A stretch of 38,818 nucleotides of DNA from Prorocentrum cordatum (Eukaryota > Sar > Dinophyceae > Prorocentrales > Prorocentraceae), in assembly GCA_963575745.1 (NCBI GenBank), contig CAUYUJ010004010.1, forward strand, positions 35,001 to 73,818, written 5' to 3'. The notes below the pieces were generated by a model. That model worked only from the letters and a program-made list of their open reading frames with translations, was not told the origin of the DNA and made no database searches. Each line of letters starts with the position of its first letter. Position 1 is the stretch's first letter. Shown piece after piece: positions 36,909-38,818 of the stretch. A program made the position numbers and the translations under genes.

Positions 36909-38640
36909 ATGCCAGGACATGCTGGACGTTCTCAGTCTAGCGGCGGTGCTCCTCAGCCTGCTGCATTGAACAGCGGTGCTCCTCAGCCTGCTGCATTGAA
37001 CAGCGGTGCTCCTCAGCCTGCTGCGTTGAACAGCGGTGCTCCTCAGCGTGCTGCATTGAGCGGTCCTGTGCAAACGCTCGTCGAGGACGTGAAGCAGCTC
37101 GGCCGGATACCGAAGCGAAAGAAAGGAACGTCCGAACAAGAACGGGCCGAAAACAAGTTGGCCAAACGTTTTTCGGACTATTGCGACAGCATCCCCAAAG
37201 ACGTTTTGCAGGAATTGCGGGCCCTTGACGGTGCTTTGTCCTCAGAGTCGCGCGCCGCGCAAGAGGTCGTGAATGCGATTCGGGAGCTCGGCCGGATACC
37301 AAGAAAAACAAAGGAACATCCGAAGAAGAGCGGGCCGAAAACACCTTGGCTAAACGTGTCTCAGTCCACCGGGACAGCATCCCCAAAGACGTGTTGCATG
37401 AATTGCGGGCCCTTGGCGGTGCTTCTCAGCCTGCTGACGACGAGCAGCTCGTCGCGGAGGCCAGTGACCTTGAGCATTTGCTTCCAGAAGTAGACCCCGC
37501 AGCACTGCGCGCAAAAAGCGCTGCTCTTTTACAAGCAGCTAAAGAACTCGGCTACTATCCCAAGGGTAGCAGAGACATCGTGTGCTGGTCCAAGTTGTGG
37601 GGCGACATCGGGCAGCAGGAGCCTGCGGTGGAAAAGCTATTGAAAGATGTGTTGTATTTCAGACGCCTCCCGCATCAAATAGAAAAGCCGACTACCGAGC
37701 CTCAGCGTCGCGAGCACCGGCTGGCGCAGAGAATCGTTGCTCACAAGAAACAGATATCGGATGCCCTCTGGGAGCTCATAGAAATTCATTGTGCAGATGT
37801 AGTCACCGTCAACGGCGTGGACGAGGGTGAACTTTGCTTTGCTTGTGACAGAATTATGAAAGACAGTCCGAACGCAGTGCGCAGCTTGAGTTTCAATCAT
37901 GATTCAGAAGACGGTAAGGTTCATGCTCCCACAACTACGAAGTTGGCGCTGCTAGCCAAGACTTGCCCTAATCTGACTGAATTCAGAGTGGAAAGCGCTC
38001 TCTTCGATGGAAGGAGCCTACATTATGCTGTCGAAGCAATTGCACAAGCTTGCCCTGTCCTCTCCTGGAGAGCCTCGACGTCCAAGAAAGTGGCATTGGT
38101 GATGTTGCCATGCAAGCGGTGGCGCAAAGGTGCGCCCGAATAGAAGAAATGAACGTGGACGAATGTGCAAATCTGACAGTTGCGGCTTTTCTCGCAGTTG
38201 CGCAGGGTTGTCCACGGTTGCGTTCATTGATCATCTGGAGTTCCTCGCCATGCACAGACCGTCGGCCGAGGCCAAAAGTTACCGACGCCGCCATCTGTGC
38301 CCTTGCGCAGCAGTGCCCGCACATTGAAATCCTTGAGCTGTGTGGGCTGGAGTCTCTGACCGACGCAGCCATACAAGCAGTGGCTATCGGTTGCCCATCG
38401 CTGAAAGAGCTAGATGCAAGCTTGCGCTGTCAGCTGACTGATGCAGCGGCACAATCCCGTGTGCATCACAGCTCTAGGTTATCGATCTTGAAGTTGCGGG
38501 ATTGCGCGAAGATCACCACTTCTGGTGTCAGCGCTTTGGCGCAAATCACCGCTCCGCTGAAATGCTTGGATGTCCAGCCCATTCAGCTATCGAGGGAGAT
38601 CCTTTGTGAATGTGTAGTGTGTGGGCGAGACGCCGTGTGA
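36909..38640 (+). pseudogene. Intronless leucine-rich-repeat protein gene with two frame breaks (likely retrogene)
   Basis: Starts at ATG 36909, the first ATG after the SL relic. Order: four 10-residue GAPQPAALNS-type repeats; then three copies of a module (LGRIPKRKKGTSEQERAENK LAKRF..., SIPKDVLQELRALDGA; last copy LGYYPKGSRDIVCWSKLWGD); then a linker; then leucine-rich repeats of the cysteine-containing type (LTEFRVESALFDGRSLHYAV, LESLDVQESGIGDVAMQAVA, IEILELCGLESLTDAAIQAV) to TGA 38638-38640. Such LRRs form substrate-binding solenoids, as in F-box/LRR proteins; no F-box is seen. Break 1: the second module has lost one base at about 37300 (GGATACC-AAG versus GGATACCGAAG in module 1), moving the frame from 36909-37300 to that of 37346-38143. 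Break 2 at about 38056-38065, where CTCTCC may be a 2-base expansion. There are no introns in 1.7 kb. Pseudogene, or sequencing error in an active gene. Confidence 0.7.
36941..37060 (+). repeat. 30-bp in-frame tandem repeat, four copies
   Basis: CAGCGGTGCTCCTCAGCCTG followed by CTGCATTGAA, starting at 36941, 36971, 37001 and 37031. Encodes the N-terminal GAPQPAALNS repeats of the LRR gene; the first and last units are diverged. Confidence 0.85.
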
Positions 38641-38818
38641 GGGACCTCCGTGCCAGCGTTGATCCTCAGCGTGCTGAGGTCTTAGTGCAGCAGGTTGCAC
38701 GTTCATGCAGTGCACAGGCGTTCCCTCTTCGAGTTGCAGGGCAGGGAGATGTGGTTGCATCTTGGCAGTGAGCACGGCGGTGCTTTTCAGTCACCTGCAA
38801 CCTGTACTGTTTCGTCAC
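38641..38818 (+). other. Sequence downstream of the LRR gene
   Basis: No poly(A) tract or other feature seen before the window ends. One region, GCAGTGCACAGGCGTTCCCT, is unremarkable. If the gene is a retrocopy, its poly(A) trace would lie beyond this point or has decayed. Confidence 0.3.

Noticed and set aside
36909-37493. The first open frame of the LRR gene as a complete 194-residue protein
   Set aside because: The end of this frame is out of phase with the conserved module; the true continuation is in the frame of 37346-38143.

Overview
The window looks like dinoflagellate nuclear DNA. The strongest evidence is a 22-nt segment at 16758-16779 that matches the dinoflagellate trans-spliced leader (SL) at all but one position, plus a decayed SL-like sequence at 36830-36850. 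GC-rich sequence, dense triplet microsatellites, degraded non-LTR retrotransposons and very low gene density agree. A Prorocentrum-like genome is a guess; I cannot name the species.

Layout. 1-16.3 kb is repeat-dominated: GGA/CCT triplet tracts, a dispersed family of about 150 bp (family A, about ten recognisable copies or fragments on both strands), a MITE family with terminal inverted repeats (family B, five copies in the window), several tandem arrays, and a few exon-like islands (best: a minus-strand terminal exon at 13234-13395). 16.76-23.35 kb is one long decayed LINE: SL at the tip, a coiled-coil ORF, an ORF1-like domain, an endonuclease with GDWN and SDH motifs, a reverse transcriptase with its A-E motifs, and a C-terminal Cys/His tail. 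It is broken by frameshifts and split near its 3' end by two tandem copies of a unit of about 0.95 kb. 23.5-28.4 kb returns to repeats, fold-back elements and exon-like islands. 28.46-30.24 kb is an array of about twenty 90-bp units. Next to it, on the minus strand, 30.3-32.0 kb is a second retroelement relic (RT C-terminal region plus an RNase H fragment). 33-36.8 kb is triplet repeats, a fold-back element flanked by 17-bp direct repeats, and a 73-bp tandem array.

The only extended host-type gene is at 36909-38640: an intronless leucine-rich-repeat gene with two frame breaks, preceded by the decayed SL. It is best read as a retroposed gene or retropseudogene.

No operon-like organisation, tRNA, rRNA or CRISPR was found. 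Most long open frames are products of triplet repeats or of tandem units whose length is a multiple of three, and were not annotated as genes. Identities and boundaries were judged by eye; no database search was run.
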